NCBI RefSeq assembly: GCF_900143515.1
Contig: NZ_FSQT01000002.1
Location: forward strand, 124,001-188,000
Source: Micromonospora cremea
GTDB lineage: Bacteria > Actinomycetota > Actinomycetes > Mycobacteriales > Micromonosporaceae
DNA length: 64,000 nt
Reading direction: 5' to 3'
A program made the position numbers and the translations under genes. Positions 53,463-62,981 of this stretch are shown one piece after another (within the stretch, counting starts at the first letter, position 1; every line of letters starts with the position of its first letter). A model generated the notes under the pieces. The model searched no databases, had not been told where the DNA came from, and was given only the letters and a program-made list of their open reading frames with translations.

Positions 53463-55571
53463 TCACTTCACGCCGGCGGCGTCCATGCCGCGCAGCTCCT
53501 TCTTCAGGTCGGCGACCTCGTCGCGGATCCGGGCCGCCAGCTCGAACTGCAGCTCGCGTGCGGCGGCCAGCATCTGGTCGTTGAGCTCCTGGATGAGCTG
53601 GGCGAGGTCGGCGCGGGCCATCCCCTCGCGAGAGGGGGTGGTGGCGGTGGCCCGACTCCGGCTGCGGGTCTCCTTGACCGGCGCCTTGCCCCGGGAGAGC
53701 TGGCGCACCGCGCCCCCGACCCGGGTGTTCTCGGTGTCCTCCGCCTCGCGGTAGATGTCGTCCAGGATGTCGTGGATCTTCTTGCGCAGTGGCTCCGGGC
53801 TGATCCCGTGCGCCTCGTTGTGCGCGATCTGCTTGGCCCGGCGCCGATCGGTCTCGTCGATCGCGGCCGCCATCGACGGGGTGATCTTGTCGGCGTACAT
53901 GTGCACCTGGCCGGAGACGTTACGGGCGGCCCGGCCGATGGTCTGGATCAGTGACCGACCGCTGCGCAGGAAGCCCTCCTTGTCGGCGTCGAGGATCGCC
54001 ACCAGCGACACCTCGGGCAGGTCCAGACCCTCACGGAGCAGGTTGATGCCGACCAGCACGTCGTACTCGCCCTTGCGCAGCTCGCGCAGCAGCTCCACCC
54101 GGCGCAGCGTGTCGACCTCCGAGTGCAGGTAGCGCACCCGGATGCCGTTTTCCAGCAGGTAGTCCGACAGGTCCTCGGCCATCTTCTTGGTCAGCGTGGT
54201 GACCAGCACCCGCTCGTCCCGCTCGGTGCGCAGCTTGATCTCGTGCATCAGGTCGTCGATCTGGCCCTTGGTCGGCTTGATCACGACCTCCGGGTCGATC
54301 AGCCCGGTGGGGCGGATGACCTGCTCGACGAACTCGCCCTGGGCCTGCTCCAGCTCCCACGGGCCCGGGGTCGCCGAGAGGTAGACCGTCTGGCCGACCC
54401 GCTCCAGGAACTCGTCGAAGCGCAGCGGCCGGTTGTCGGCCGCGCTGGGCAGCCGGAAACCGTGGTCGATGAGCATCCGCTTACGCGAGGCGTCGCCCTC
54501 GTACATGCTGCCGATCTGCGGGATCGTCACGTGCGACTCGTCGATGACGGTGAGGAAGTCGTCCGGGAAGTAGTCGAGCAGGCAGTGCGGCGGGCTGCCG
54601 GGCAGCCGCCCGTCCATGTGCATCGAGTAGTTCTCGATGCCGGAGCAGAAGCCCACCTGCCGCATCATCTCGATGTCGTAGGTGGTGCGCATCCGCAGCC
54701 GCTGCGCTTCCAGCAGCTTGCCCTGCCGCTCCAGCTCGGCCAGCCGCTCGGCCAGCTCCACCTCGATGTCGCGGATGGCCCGCTCCATCCGCTCGGGGCC
54801 GGCGGCGTAGTGCGTGGCCGGGAAGATCACCAGCTGGTCGACCTCGCGGACCACGTCACCGGTCAACGGGTTGAGGTAGTAGAGCTTCTCCACCTCGTCG
54901 CCGAACATCTCGACGCGGACGGCCAGCTCCTCGTACGCCGGAATGATCTCCAGCGTGTCGCCGCGGACCCGGAAGGTGCCCCGCTGGAAGGCCATGTCGT
55001 TGCGGGTGTACTGGATGTCGACCAGCCGGCGCAGCAGCTTGTCGCGGTCGAGCTCCTGACCCACCTCGACCCGGACCGCCCGGTCGAGGTACTCCTCCGG
55101 GGTGCCCAGGCCGTAGATCGCCGACACGGTCGCCACCACGATCACGTCGCGGCGGGTGAGCAGCGACATCGTCGCCGAGTGCCGCAGCCGCTCGACCTCC
55201 TCGTTGATCGAGGAGTCCTTCTCGATGTAGGTGTCGGTCTGCGGGATGTACGCCTCGGGCTGGTAGTAGTCGTAGTACGAGACGAAGTATTCGACCGCGT
55301 TGTGCGGCAGCAGCTCGCTGAACTCCTTGGCCAGCTGCGCGCAGAGCGTCTTGTTGGGGGCGAGCACCAGGGTCGGGCGCTGGAGCCGCTCGATCAGCCA
55401 CGCGGTGGTGGCGCTCTTGCCGGTGCCGGTCGCGCCGAGCAGCACCGTGTTGCGGTCGCCACGCCGAACACGACGCTCAAGATCGTCGATGGCGGCGGGC
55501 TGGTCGCCGGCCGGCTGGAAATCACTGACGACCTGGAAGCGGCTGTCGAGCCGGGGAATGTCAAGCGCCAT
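53463..55571 (-). CDS. uvrB: UvrABC system protein B
   Basis: Helicase-like damage verifier of nucleotide excision repair. The 702 aa product has Walker [14 protein letters not shown] and the DNA-inserting beta-hairpin region [21 protein letters not shown]. Motif IDESHVTIP and helicase motifs TIGRAARN follow, and a C-terminal UVR helix hairpin ([20 protein letters not shown]) contacts UvrC. uvrA and uvrC lie 30 kb away. No LexA-type box was noticed upstream. Confidence 0.98.
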   Translation of the reverse strand: MALDIPRLDSRFQVVSDFQPAGDQPAAIDDLERRVRRGDRNTVLLGATGTGKSATTAWLIERLQRPTLVLAPNKTLCAQLAKEFSELLPHNAVEYFVSYYDYYQPEAYIPQTDTYIEKDSSINEEVERLRHSATMSLLTRRDVIVVATVSAIYGLGTPEEYLDRAVRVEVGQELDRDKLLRRLVDIQYTRNDMAFQRGTFRVRGDTLEIIPAYEELAVRVEMFGDEVEKLYYLNPLTGDVVREVDQLVIFPATHYAAGPERMERAIRDIEVELAERLAELERQGKLLEAQRLRMRTTYDIEMMRQVGFCSGIENYSMHMDGRLPGSPPHCLLDYFPDDFLTVIDESHVTIPQIGSMYEGDASRKRMLIDHGFRLPSAADNRPLRFDEFLERVGQTVYLSATPGPWELEQAQGEFVEQVIRPTGLIDPEVVIKPTKGQIDDLMHEIKLRTERDERVLVTTLTKKMAEDLSDYLLENGIRVRYLHSEVDTLRRVELLRELRKGEYDVLVGINLLREGLDLPEVSLVAILDADKEGFLRSGRSLIQTIGRAARNVSGQVHMYADKITPSMAAAIDETDRRRAKQIAHNEAHGISPEPLRKKIHDILDDIYREAEDTENTRVGGAVRQLSRGKAPVKETRSRSRATATTPSREGMARADLAQLIQELNDQMLAAARELQFELAARIRDEVADLKKELRGMDAAGVK

Positions 55572-55898
55572 GACCTCAACGGTACGCCGGAGGTCCGACA
55601 GGAACGGCCGTCACGACGGGCACGTGATTAGCTTCAATATTCCCATTGTGTGGCGCATGTCACCGACGCTAGGCTCTCGCTGTAGGCCGCTCGCGGCGGC
55701 CGACCGGGCCGGTGGCCCAGGCCGTCATCACGGCCGGCCGCCCCCGGCACAGCGGTCGCAGCACCCGGCGCGTCCGGCGTGCGCACCCGTGTGGTCGCGC
55801 TCGAAGCGCAGACCGGCCGCCGCGAGCGCCCCTGCTCGTTCCGGTGATGCCACCATCCCCGCTCGTCACCCCGGCACCGTCCGGCCCGTTTCACATCC
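55572..55898. other. 327-base divergent intergenic region, uvrB / repeat-domain protein
   Basis: No gene or strong hairpin is supported. A short AT-rich patch (about 55627-55650, around AATATT) near the uvrB start is the likely uvrB promoter area. The remainder is GC-rich with no clear motif. Confidence 0.4.
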
Positions 55899-57407
55899 GT
55901 GGACACCTCTCCTGACCCGACGCGCGACACCGGCGGCACCTCCCTGCCCGCCGGCGCCGCCGCCGACCCGCCTGCCGACACCACCGGCCCGTCCCGCGCC
56001 GGCCGCCGTCGCCGGACGATGCTCCTGCTGCTGGGCCTGACCGCGGTCACGTCCGCGACCGCGCTGGTCATCGGGCTGTTGAGCTGGGCGCCCGACCCGC
56101 CCGAGCAGGCCCGGCCGCTGACCGTCGCGGAGGGCGATCGGCTGGCCGCGATGCGGGTCACCAACCTGCGGGACCTGCGCGCCGGGGTCCGCGTGACGGT
56201 CGGCACCGGCGCCGCCCGTACCGAACTCGTGGGCTGGGTGGACTGGTCGCGACCGCTGCTCTACCTCGACGTCGGTGGGCCGGGCGCGGGCGCCGAGCGG
56301 GGCCTGTTGCAGAGCGCCGGGCCGTTGCTGGTGATCCGGCCGGACCCGTCGGCGGTGCCCGCTCCCGCCGCCCCGCCACTGGTGCCGCCGGCGGACCGCT
56401 GGCGGCTGCACCACCCGGCGCCCGGCGCGGGCCTGGCGCCGGTGCTCGACCTGCTCCTCGGCCTCGCCGCCGACCGCCCGGACCCGGCTCAGGCGCTGCG
56501 GGACGGTGGTGCCCGCTGGGTGGCCCGGGACACCGTCGCCAGCGGCCCGGTGGACGTCCTCCAGGCGCCGTTGCCGGGCGGCACACGCGCCAGCGGCGAC
56601 CCGGCGCCGGGCAGCGCGACGTCCGGCGGTGACGCGGACGAGCAGCCCCGCTACTGGCTCGACCAGGACGGCCGGTTGCACAAGCTGGTCGCCCGGCTGC
56701 CCGGCGTCGGCCCGGTCACGGTGCTCCTCAACCGGGCGGACCGGCCGACGCTGCGGCCGGTCGACGCGCTCGGTGGCCGGCCCGGACTGCCCCGCGCGCT
56801 GACCGACGCCGAGCGGGACCGGCTCAGCCGCCTGCCGGCCCGGCTGCGCGCGCAGGGCGGGGCCGCGCTGACGCTGACCGCGCCGGTGGGCACGGACACC
56901 AACCTTCGGGGCGCCGGCTGGGTGAGCTGGACCGCGCGCACCGCGTACCTGGCGGTGGCCGATCTGGGCGTACCGGATCGCCGGACCCTGCTGCGCCGGG
57001 ACACCGCCGGCCTGGCCCGGGCGGACGTACCGGCCGCGGCCGGCGGCGGTGGCACCGCGGAGACGCCGGGTCGGCCGCCGCTGCCGCCCCCCGCCGCCGC
57101 GTGGCGGTTCACCCGGTCCGGTACGGACGACCTCAACCTGCTGGTCGGCGCGGCGATGGCCGCCGCCGGGTCGGCCGGGCAGCGGGGCGCGGCCGTGCGG
57201 GTACGCGAGGACGTCGCCGCCGGGCGGACCGTGGACGTCGTCGAGCTGCGCACGGTGGACGCCCTGCTGCGCTACTGGATCGACCGGAACGGGTCGCTGC
57301 GCCGGCTGGAGCTGCGCACCGCCCCCGGCGCGTGGGCGCAGCTCGACCTCAACCCCGCCTCGGTGCCCCGGCTGGCTCCGGCGCCCCGCTCGGCGGCCAC
57401 CACCTGA
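55899..57407 (+). CDS. Membrane-anchored protein with two copies of one extracellular unit, unknown function
   Basis: I do not recognise a named family. The 502 aa product has a Pro/Asp-rich cytoplasmic start, a single membrane segment (about 42-62) and a large exported part. That part contains an internal duplication. Unit 1 (about 70-285) has LTVAEGDRLAAM, ELVGWVDW, WRLHHP and YWLDQDGRLHKL. Unit 2 (about 300-490) has LTDAERDRLSRL, RGAGWVSW, WRFTRS and YWIDRNGSLRRL. The YW(L/I)D(Q/R)(D/N)G element resembles strands of LppX/LprG-type lipid-binding folds. The start has no strong ribosome site. Confidence 0.65.
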   Translation: MDTSPDPTRDTGGTSLPAGAAADPPADTTGPSRAGRRRRTMLLLLGLTAVTSATALVIGLLSWAPDPPEQARPLTVAEGDRLAAMRVTNLRDLRAGVRVTVGTGAARTELVGWVDWSRPLLYLDVGGPGAGAERGLLQSAGPLLVIRPDPSAVPAPAAPPLVPPADRWRLHHPAPGAGLAPVLDLLLGLAADRPDPAQALRDGGARWVARDTVASGPVDVLQAPLPGGTRASGDPAPGSATSGGDADEQPRYWLDQDGRLHKLVARLPGVGPVTVLLNRADRPTLRPVDALGGRPGLPRALTDAERDRLSRLPARLRAQGGAALTLTAPVGTDTNLRGAGWVSWTARTAYLAVADLGVPDRRTLLRRDTAGLARADVPAAAGGGGTAETPGRPPLPPPAAAWRFTRSGTDDLNLLVGAAMAAAGSAGQRGAAVRVREDVAAGRTVDVVELRTVDALLRYWIDRNGSLRRLELRTAPGAWAQLDLNPASVPRLAPAPRSAATT

Positions 57408-57420
57408 CCCACCGTGGCAC

Positions 57421-58602
57421 TCAGGGCCGCCAGCCGGACTGCGCGGCCCACTGCTCGGCCCGCTGGTACTCCTCGTCGAACCACGGGTCGCGGGCCGTAC
57501 CGGAGCCGCCGACGACCGGCGCCGAGTCGACCAAATCCCGCTTGAGCAGGAGGTACGCGGCCCGCTGGTCCGGGTCGGCGCGCAGGTGGTCGCGCATCAG
57601 CAGCGCGTACCGCCAGCCCGGCGATCCGGCCGCCCGCACGTGCAGGCGCACCGGGCGGGCCGGGTCCGCGCTGCCGTGCAGCCGCTTCTGCCACCGGCCG
57701 CTGCCGGCCGGACGCGGATCGTCCCACCACTGCCCCGGCACCCGCGGGAACCCGGCGTTCGCCAACCGGTCGGCCAGCGTCCCATCGGCGTCGGCGAGAC
57801 TGGGCACGGCCACCTGCACGTCCATGACGTCCTCGGCGGCGGCGCCGGGCACCGCGGTCGCGCCGACGTGGTCGATCCGCAGGTCGGCCGGGGCGAGCGC
57901 GTGCCGGATCCGGGCGGCCAGCCGTGCGTACTGCTCGGGCCAGGTCGGGTCGGCCTCGATAAGGTCGCCCCGGCCCGGCGGAACCACCCGCCGCTCACGC
58001 AGGTTGCGCTCGTAGGGCAGCAGCCGCTGTTGCCAGAGCGTGTCGACCTCGGCGTGCAGCTCCGCGAGGCTTCCGTCGTTGGTCAGCACCACGTCCGCCA
58101 CCGCGCGGCGGCGGGCGTCGTCGGCCTGCGCGGCGATCCGCCGCTCGGCCTCCGCACGGTCCATCCCCCGGTCGCGCGCCAGCCGTTCCAGTCGGGTCGG
58201 CACGGCCGTCTGCACCACGACCACCAGGTGGTACGTGGGCGCAAGGCCCACCTCCACCAGCAGCGGTACGTCGTTGACGACGATCGCGTCGGGTGCCGCC
58301 GCGGCGACCAGCTCGGCGGTGCGGGCCCGGACCCGCGGGTGGGTGATCGCCTCCAGCCGCCGGCGGGCGGTCTCGTCGGCGAACACCACCGCGCCGAGTG
58401 CGGCGCGGTCCAGTGCGCCCTCGGCGTCCAGCACCCGCTCGGAGAAGGCGGCGACGATCTCGGCCAGCCCCTCGGTGCCCGGCGCGACGACCTCCCGGGC
58501 CACCCGGTCGGCGTCGATGAGCACCGCGCCCCGCTCTACCAGCCGCGCGGCCACCGCGCTCTTGCCCGACCCGATCCCACCGGTCAATCCCACCCTCAGC
58601 AC
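57421..58602 (-). CDS. coaE: Dephospho-CoA kinase with C-terminal GrpB/UPF0157 domain
   Basis: Last step of coenzyme A synthesis (3' phosphorylation of dephospho-CoA). The 393 aa product has an N-terminal kinase (about 1-200) with P-loop GLTGGIGSGKSAVA and IDADRVAREVV. A C-terminal GrpB-like nucleotidyltransferase-fold domain (about 205-390: PTWPEQYARLAARI, DHVGATAVPGAAAEDVMDVQV) follows. The same fusion is known from Mycobacterium tuberculosis CoaE, where the C-terminal part aids folding or activity. The GTG at 58602 is chosen since the kinase fold begins there. Confidence 0.93.
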   Translation of the reverse strand: MLRVGLTGGIGSGKSAVAARLVERGAVLIDADRVAREVVAPGTEGLAEIVAAFSERVLDAEGALDRAALGAVVFADETARRRLEAITHPRVRARTAELVAAAAPDAIVVNDVPLLVEVGLAPTYHLVVVVQTAVPTRLERLARDRGMDRAEAERRIAAQADDARRRAVADVVLTNDGSLAELHAEVDTLWQQRLLPYERNLRERRVVPPGRGDLIEADPTWPEQYARLAARIRHALAPADLRIDHVGATAVPGAAAEDVMDVQVAVPSLADADGTLADRLANAGFPRVPGQWWDDPRPAGSGRWQKRLHGSADPARPVRLHVRAAGSPGWRYALLMRDHLRADPDQRAAYLLLKRDLVDSAPVVGGSGTARDPWFDEEYQRAEQWAAQSGWRP

Positions 58603-58667
58603 CGGACCAGTCAACCGGATCGCGAGCCGCGCCGCCAAACCGGTCCGCGGCGTTGGTGGTGCCGGTG

Positions 58668-58741
58668 AGATCGTGCTCGATCCTGGATGTAGTGGTCACC
58701 TGGCCCCCGGAGGCCCCTCTTTCCAGGATCGAGCACGATCT
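58668..58741. repeat. REP-like inverted repeat with perfect 20-bp arms
   Basis: Arms 58668-58687 and 58722-58741 (AGATCGTGCTCGATCCTGGA and its exact complement) enclose 34 bases beginning TGTAGTGGTC. From memory this GATCGTGCTCGATCCTGGA...ACTACA motif recurs widely in Micromonosporaceae intergenic regions. It lies between coaE and the rpsA terminator. Confidence 0.7.
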
Positions 58742-58808
58742 TGCGGGTCCGGCGAGCCGGCGGCGGCGCGGGGCCTGGCGGCATGGCGGCCTGCCGGGGG
58801 TACGGCGA

Positions 58809-58850
58809 GGGCCCCGCCCCCACGATCCGAAGATCGCGGGGACGGGGCCC
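58809..58850 (-). terminator. Terminator after rpsA
   Basis: GGGCCCCGCCCCCACGATC (58809-58827) pairs with the 19-base arm 58832-58850 at 17 of 19 positions around a CGAA loop, 17 bases after the rpsA stop. Confidence 0.85.
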
Positions 58851-58866
58851 GTCGTCGTTCAGCGGG

Positions 58867-60366
58867 TCACTTACCGCCGGCGAGCTTCTCCCGCAGAGCG
58901 GCGAGCGCCTCGTCGGTGGCCAGGGTGCCGGCCGGCTCCTCGGCCTGCCGGCTCGGGGCCGGGCTGGTCGAGGAGGTCGTGCCACCACCGGCGGCCGGGA
59001 CGGCCGGAGTCGGGTTGGCAGCGGCCTCGGCGTCGGCGGCCCGGGAGGTCTGCACCTGCTTGGTGTGGGCCTCCCAGCGCAGACGGGCCTCGGCGTACTG
59101 GTTCTCCCAGGTCTCGCGCTGCTTGTCGTACCCCTCGAGCCACTCGCCCGTCTCCGGGTCGAAGCCCTCCGGGTAGATGTAGTTGCCCTCGGCGTCGTAC
59201 GTCGCGGCCATGCCGTAGAGGGTCGGGTCGAAGTGCTCCTCGCCCTCGACGAAGCCCTCGTTGGCCTGCTTGAGCGACAGCGAGATCCGGCGGCGCTCCA
59301 GGTCGATGTCGATGACCTTGACCATGACCTCGGAGCCGACCTGGACGACCTGCTCCGGGATCTCCACGTGGCGCTCGGCCAGCTCGGAGATGTGGACCAG
59401 GCCCTCGATGCCGTCGTCCACCCGGACGAACGCACCGAACGGCACCAGCTTGGTGACCTTACCCGGCACGATCTGCTGGATCGCGTGGGTGCGGGCGAAC
59501 TGCCGCCACGGGTCCTCCTGCGTCGCCTTCAGCGACAGCGAGACCCGCTCGCGGTCCAGGTCGACGTCCAAGACCTCGACCTCGACCTCCTGGCCCACCT
59601 CGACGACCTCGGACGGGTGGTCGATGTGCTTCCAGGACAGCTCGGAGACGTGCACCAGACCGTCGACGCCGCCGAGGTCCACGAACGCGCCGAAGTTGAC
59701 GATCGAGGACACGACGCCCTTGCGGACCTGGCCCTTCTGCAGCTTGTTGAGGAACTCGGTGCGCACCTCGGACTGCGTCTGCTCCAGCCAGGCCCGGCGG
59801 GACAGAACCACGTTGTTGCGGTTCTTGTCCAGCTCGATGATCTTGGCCTCGAGCTCCCGCCCGACGTACGGCTGCAGGTCGCGCACGCGCCGCATCTCGA
59901 CCAGGGACGCGGGCAGGAAGCCACGCAGCCCGATGTCGAGGATGAGGCCACCCTTGACCACCTCGATGACCGAGCCGCGGACGACACCGTCCTCGTCCTT
60001 GATCTTCTCGATCGTGCCCCAGGCCCGCTCGTACTGCGCCCGCTTCTTGGAGAGGATCAGACGACCCTCCTTGTCCTCCTTCTGGAGGACCAGGGCCTCG
60101 ATGTGGTCACCAACCGTCACAACCTCGGCGGGGTCCACGTCGTGCTTGATCGACAACTCCCGAGAGGGGATGACACCCTCGGTCTTGTAGCCGATGTCGA
60201 GCAGGACCTCGTCCCGATCGACCTTGACGACGGTGCCTTCGACAATGTCGCCGTCGTTGAAGTACTTGATGGTCTCGTCGATCGCGGCGAGGAAAGCCTC
60301 CTCGGAACCGAGATCGTCGTGGGTGACCCGGGTGGCGCTCGAGGGGGCCTCGATGCTGCTCGTCAT
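58867..60366 (-). CDS. rpsA: 30S ribosomal protein S1
   Basis: mRNA-binding protein of the small subunit. The 499 aa product has four S1 repeats (about 36-105, 122-190, 208-278 and 295-365), each with the FGAFV/GGLILDIG type core and S(L/R)K ends. An acidic, unstructured C-terminal third, rich in Ala/Glu/Pro, ends the protein. Four repeats instead of six is the actinobacterial form. The ATG at 60366 starts MTSSIEAPSSATR. A 5' leader of about 170 bases is predicted from the promoter at 60546-60576. Confidence 0.96.
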   Translation of the reverse strand: MTSSIEAPSSATRVTHDDLGSEEAFLAAIDETIKYFNDGDIVEGTVVKVDRDEVLLDIGYKTEGVIPSRELSIKHDVDPAEVVTVGDHIEALVLQKEDKEGRLILSKKRAQYERAWGTIEKIKDEDGVVRGSVIEVVKGGLILDIGLRGFLPASLVEMRRVRDLQPYVGRELEAKIIELDKNRNNVVLSRRAWLEQTQSEVRTEFLNKLQKGQVRKGVVSSIVNFGAFVDLGGVDGLVHVSELSWKHIDHPSEVVEVGQEVEVEVLDVDLDRERVSLSLKATQEDPWRQFARTHAIQQIVPGKVTKLVPFGAFVRVDDGIEGLVHISELAERHVEIPEQVVQVGSEVMVKVIDIDLERRRISLSLKQANEGFVEGEEHFDPTLYGMAATYDAEGNYIYPEGFDPETGEWLEGYDKQRETWENQYAEARLRWEAHTKQVQTSRAADAEAAANPTPAVPAAGGGTTSSTSPAPSRQAEEPAGTLATDEALAALREKLAGGK

Positions 60367-60770
60367 GTGGGCGGTTGCTCCGGTCGGATGGGTTGTCACA
60401 GCAGGCTGGTGTCGCGGTGACCTGTTCGCGCCAGCGGATCCGTCGCCGGGCACACCGAACGATCGCCTAGTGAGATCATGATGTGGCTCCGTCGACCGCG
60501 CACCTGCTCCCTGCCGAGGCAACGCGATCCGCGAGCGCATCGTCTAGCCTACCGTGCGCATTACCACAGCGTGCAAGCCCTCCCGGCTTCTCGCCGTGTG
60601 ATGACCTGCGAAAGCCGAACAATCGCCCGGAAACCGCCCCTGCTGTCTCGTCGGTCACACCAGCCACAACGGCACCAAGCGGGCGGGGTACCCGGCCGGC
60701 GACGGGACCGTGCCGGCGGGTCGGCCGGCCCACCACCCTGGACGGCCGCGCCGGGGCCTAGCGTGAGCGG
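60367..60770. other. 404-base divergent intergenic region, rpsA / methyltransferase gene
   Basis: Contains the candidate rpsA promoter and a long rpsA leader. No gene is supported: short frames on either strand lack ribosome sites. The plus-strand gene probably starts at GTG 60771 with its promoter near 60720. Confidence 0.45.
60546..60576 (-). promoter_or_regulatory. Candidate rpsA promoter
   Basis: On the minus strand, TTGCAC (60576-60571) is followed after 19 bases by TAGGCT (60551-60546). The spacing is slightly long for a housekeeping promoter. It would start transcription near 60539. Confidence 0.35.
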
Positions 60771-61577
60771 GTGGATGACGACAGCCGGGTGACCCGGCGC
60801 CGGGTGGGTGACGCCGAGGCCCGGCGGGCCAACCGCGGCTGGTGGGACACCGACGCCGACGACTACCAGGCCGAGCACGGCGCGTTCCTCGGCGACGTGG
60901 ACTTCGTCTGGTGCCCCGAGGGACTGCGCGAGGCCGACGCCCGACTGCTCGGTGACCTGCCCGGACGCCGGGTGCTGGAGGTGGGCTGCGGCGCCGCGGC
61001 CGCCGCCCGCTGGCTGGCCACCCAGGGCGCCCGGCCGGTCGCCTTCGACCTGTCCGCCGGCATGCTGCGGCACGCCGCGGAGGCCGCCGACCGCACCGGG
61101 GTACGCGTACCGCTGGTGCAGGCCGACGCGCTCGCCCTGCCGTTCGCCGACCGGTCGTTCGACCTCGCCTGCACCGCCTTCGGCGCGATCCCGTTCGTGG
61201 ACGACTCGGCGGCCCTGCTCGCCGAGGTGTACCGGGTGCTGCGCCCCGGCGGCCGGTGGGTCTTCTCGGTGACCCACCCGATGCGGTGGATCTTCCTCGA
61301 CGACCCGGGCGAGAGCGGGCTGACCGCCGTGCACTCGTACTTCGACCGCTCCCCCTACGTGGAGCAGGACGAATCCGGCGTGGCCACCTACGTTGAGCAG
61401 CACCGGACCCTCGGCGACCGGATCCGGGAGCTGGTCGGGGCCGGGTTCCGGCTACTGGACCTGGTGGAGCCCGAGTGGCCGGCGGGGCACGAGGGCATCT
61501 GGGGACAGTGGAGCCCGCTGCGCGGGCGACTCTTCCCCGGCACCGCCATCTTCGTCACCGAGAAGCCCGCCGACTGA
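60771..61577 (+). CDS. Class I SAM-dependent methyltransferase (methyltransferase type 11)
   Basis: The 268 aa product has motif I VLEVGCGAAAAARWLA, motif II AFDLSAGMLRHA and motif IV FDLACTAFGAIPFV. A Trp-rich N-terminus (GWWDTDADDYQAEHG) is typical of small-molecule type 11 enzymes. Target unknown. It starts at GTG. Confidence 0.85.
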   Translation: MDDDSRVTRRRVGDAEARRANRGWWDTDADDYQAEHGAFLGDVDFVWCPEGLREADARLLGDLPGRRVLEVGCGAAAAARWLATQGARPVAFDLSAGMLRHAAEAADRTGVRVPLVQADALALPFADRSFDLACTAFGAIPFVDDSAALLAEVYRVLRPGGRWVFSVTHPMRWIFLDDPGESGLTAVHSYFDRSPYVEQDESGVATYVEQHRTLGDRIRELVGAGFRLLDLVEPEWPAGHEGIWGQWSPLRGRLFPGTAIFVTEKPAD

Positions 61578-61631
61578 GCGTCGCAGTCGCGGTGCAGCCT
61601 GCGCCGCATCGATCGGCGGTAGTCTCGCCCC

Positions 61632-62234
61632 ATGAGCGCGGAGCCCATCGCGACACCACCTGGCCCCTGGTGTCCGGACCCGATGCGGCAGCAGCGTGCC
61701 GACTACACGCTCGCGGACCTGCGCACCCTGCCGGACGACGCCCCCCGCGTCGAACTCGTCGACGGGGTCATCCAGGTGACACCCTCCCCCACCCTGGGCC
61801 ATCAGGACATCTCCCTTCTGCTGAGCCGCTGGCTGCTGCAGCACGCGCCCGGCGACCTGCGGGTCACTCAGGCCGTTGGTGTCGGGCTCAGCTCCAACAC
61901 CAGCCGACAGCCGGATGTCCTGTTGCGCCGCGCCGACGTGCCATCCGACCGGTCCATGCTTCGGCCGTCGGATGTCGTACTCGCCGTGGAGATCGTTTCG
62001 CCCGGCACCCGACGGGTCGACCGGTTTGCCACGCGCGGCGAGTACGCCGCCGCCGGCATCCCGTTCTACTGGCGGATCGAGCAGGACCCGGTGCACGTCT
62101 ACGCGTACCGGATCGGCGACCGGGTGGGGCCTGGCGGGGAGCGGCAGTACGAACAGGTCACCGACGGGGCAAACGTGATCGAGTTGACCGAGCCCTTTGA
62201 GATCAAGCTGCCGATCGCCGAGATCACGCCGTAG
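61632..62234 (+). CDS. Uma2 family endonuclease-fold protein (DUF820)
   Basis: The 200 aa PD-(D/E)XK nuclease-fold protein has VELVDGVI, SRQPDVLL and LAVEIVSPGTRRVDR, supplying the E, D and E-x-K-like residues; the last Lys position is Ser/Pro-Gly as in many Uma2 members. These proteins are abundant in cyanobacteria and actinobacteria; their biological role is not established. A short Pro-rich start precedes the fold. Confidence 0.85.
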   Translation: MSAEPIATPPGPWCPDPMRQQRADYTLADLRTLPDDAPRVELVDGVIQVTPSPTLGHQDISLLLSRWLLQHAPGDLRVTQAVGVGLSSNTSRQPDVLLRRADVPSDRSMLRPSDVVLAVEIVSPGTRRVDRFATRGEYAAAGIPFYWRIEQDPVHVYAYRIGDRVGPGGERQYEQVTDGANVIELTEPFEIKLPIAEITP

Positions 62235-62288
62235 CCCGCCCGGGCCGGCCGGTCGTTTCGCCCCGGCGGTGCCGGGTAGCCGGAACGT

Positions 62289-62510
62289 ATGGCCGAGCAG
62301 AGGGATTTCCGTGAAGGCGACCACGTCTCCTGGGCCAGTCACAGCGGCCGGGCGTACGGCGTGATCAAGGAGAAGCTGATTGATCGGACGCACGTACGCG
62401 GGCACGCGGTGAACGCGACCGAGGACGAGCCGCAGTACCGCATCCGCAACGACGACTCGGGCCGGGACGTGGCCCACCGCCCGGAGGTGCTGCGCCATGA
62501 GCGGAGCTGA
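62289..62510 (+). CDS. DUF2945 / HVA1 TUDOR-like small protein
   Basis: The 73 aa product FREGDHVSWASHSGRAYGVI...VRGHAVNATEDEPQYRIRNDDSGR has the beta-barrel pattern of DUF2945 (hypervirulence-associated TUDOR-like domain). Function unknown. It overlaps the next gene by 14 bases. Confidence 0.82.
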   Translation: MAEQRDFREGDHVSWASHSGRAYGVIKEKLIDRTHVRGHAVNATEDEPQYRIRNDDSGRDVAHRPEVLRHERS

Positions 62511-62931
62511 CGACGGCCGGGACACCTACCGGGAGTTCACCGAGGCGGTCAACATGAAGCCCGGCGAGCTGTCGTCCTGGCTGGAGAGCGACGAGTCGAA
62601 GCAGGTCGGCTGGCACAAGGGCGGTAGCTCCGGCGGCGGCGAGTCGGTCGGGCACGAGTCCGGTCGAAAGATCATCGACCTGTTGCGCCGCAAGCGCGGC
62701 GACCTGTCGGAGGGCGACTACAAGCACATGCGCAAGGTGGTCGGCTACGTCCGCCGGCACATGGCCCAGCGCCCCTCCGGCAACGTCCGGGACACCAAGT
62801 GGCGCTGGTCGCTCATGAACTGGGGCCACGACCCCCTCAAGGGTCCACTTCCGCCCCCGGGCGGCCCGTCCCGGCGGGCCCTCGATCGGCACGGCACACC
62901 GCCGAAGGAGCGCCGGGGACCCGGACGCTGA
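62497..62931 (+). CDS. DUF3140 domain protein
   Basis: The 144 aa product has EFTEAVNMKPGELSSWLESDESKQVGW, then a DLLRRKRGDLSEGDYKHMRKVVGYVRRHMAQ helical part and a basic Pro-rich tail. This matches DUF3140, found in bacteria and fungi and frequently encoded beside DUF2945. The tail is compatible with nucleic-acid binding, but no function is known. Confidence 0.82.
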   Translation: MSGADDGRDTYREFTEAVNMKPGELSSWLESDESKQVGWHKGGSSGGGESVGHESGRKIIDLLRRKRGDLSEGDYKHMRKVVGYVRRHMAQRPSGNVRDTKWRWSLMNWGHDPLKGPLPPPGGPSRRALDRHGTPPKERRGPGR

Positions 62932-62981
62932 CCCACCACTCCGACGCCACCATGCTGGCAACAGCGCGGACCACGGAAGCG

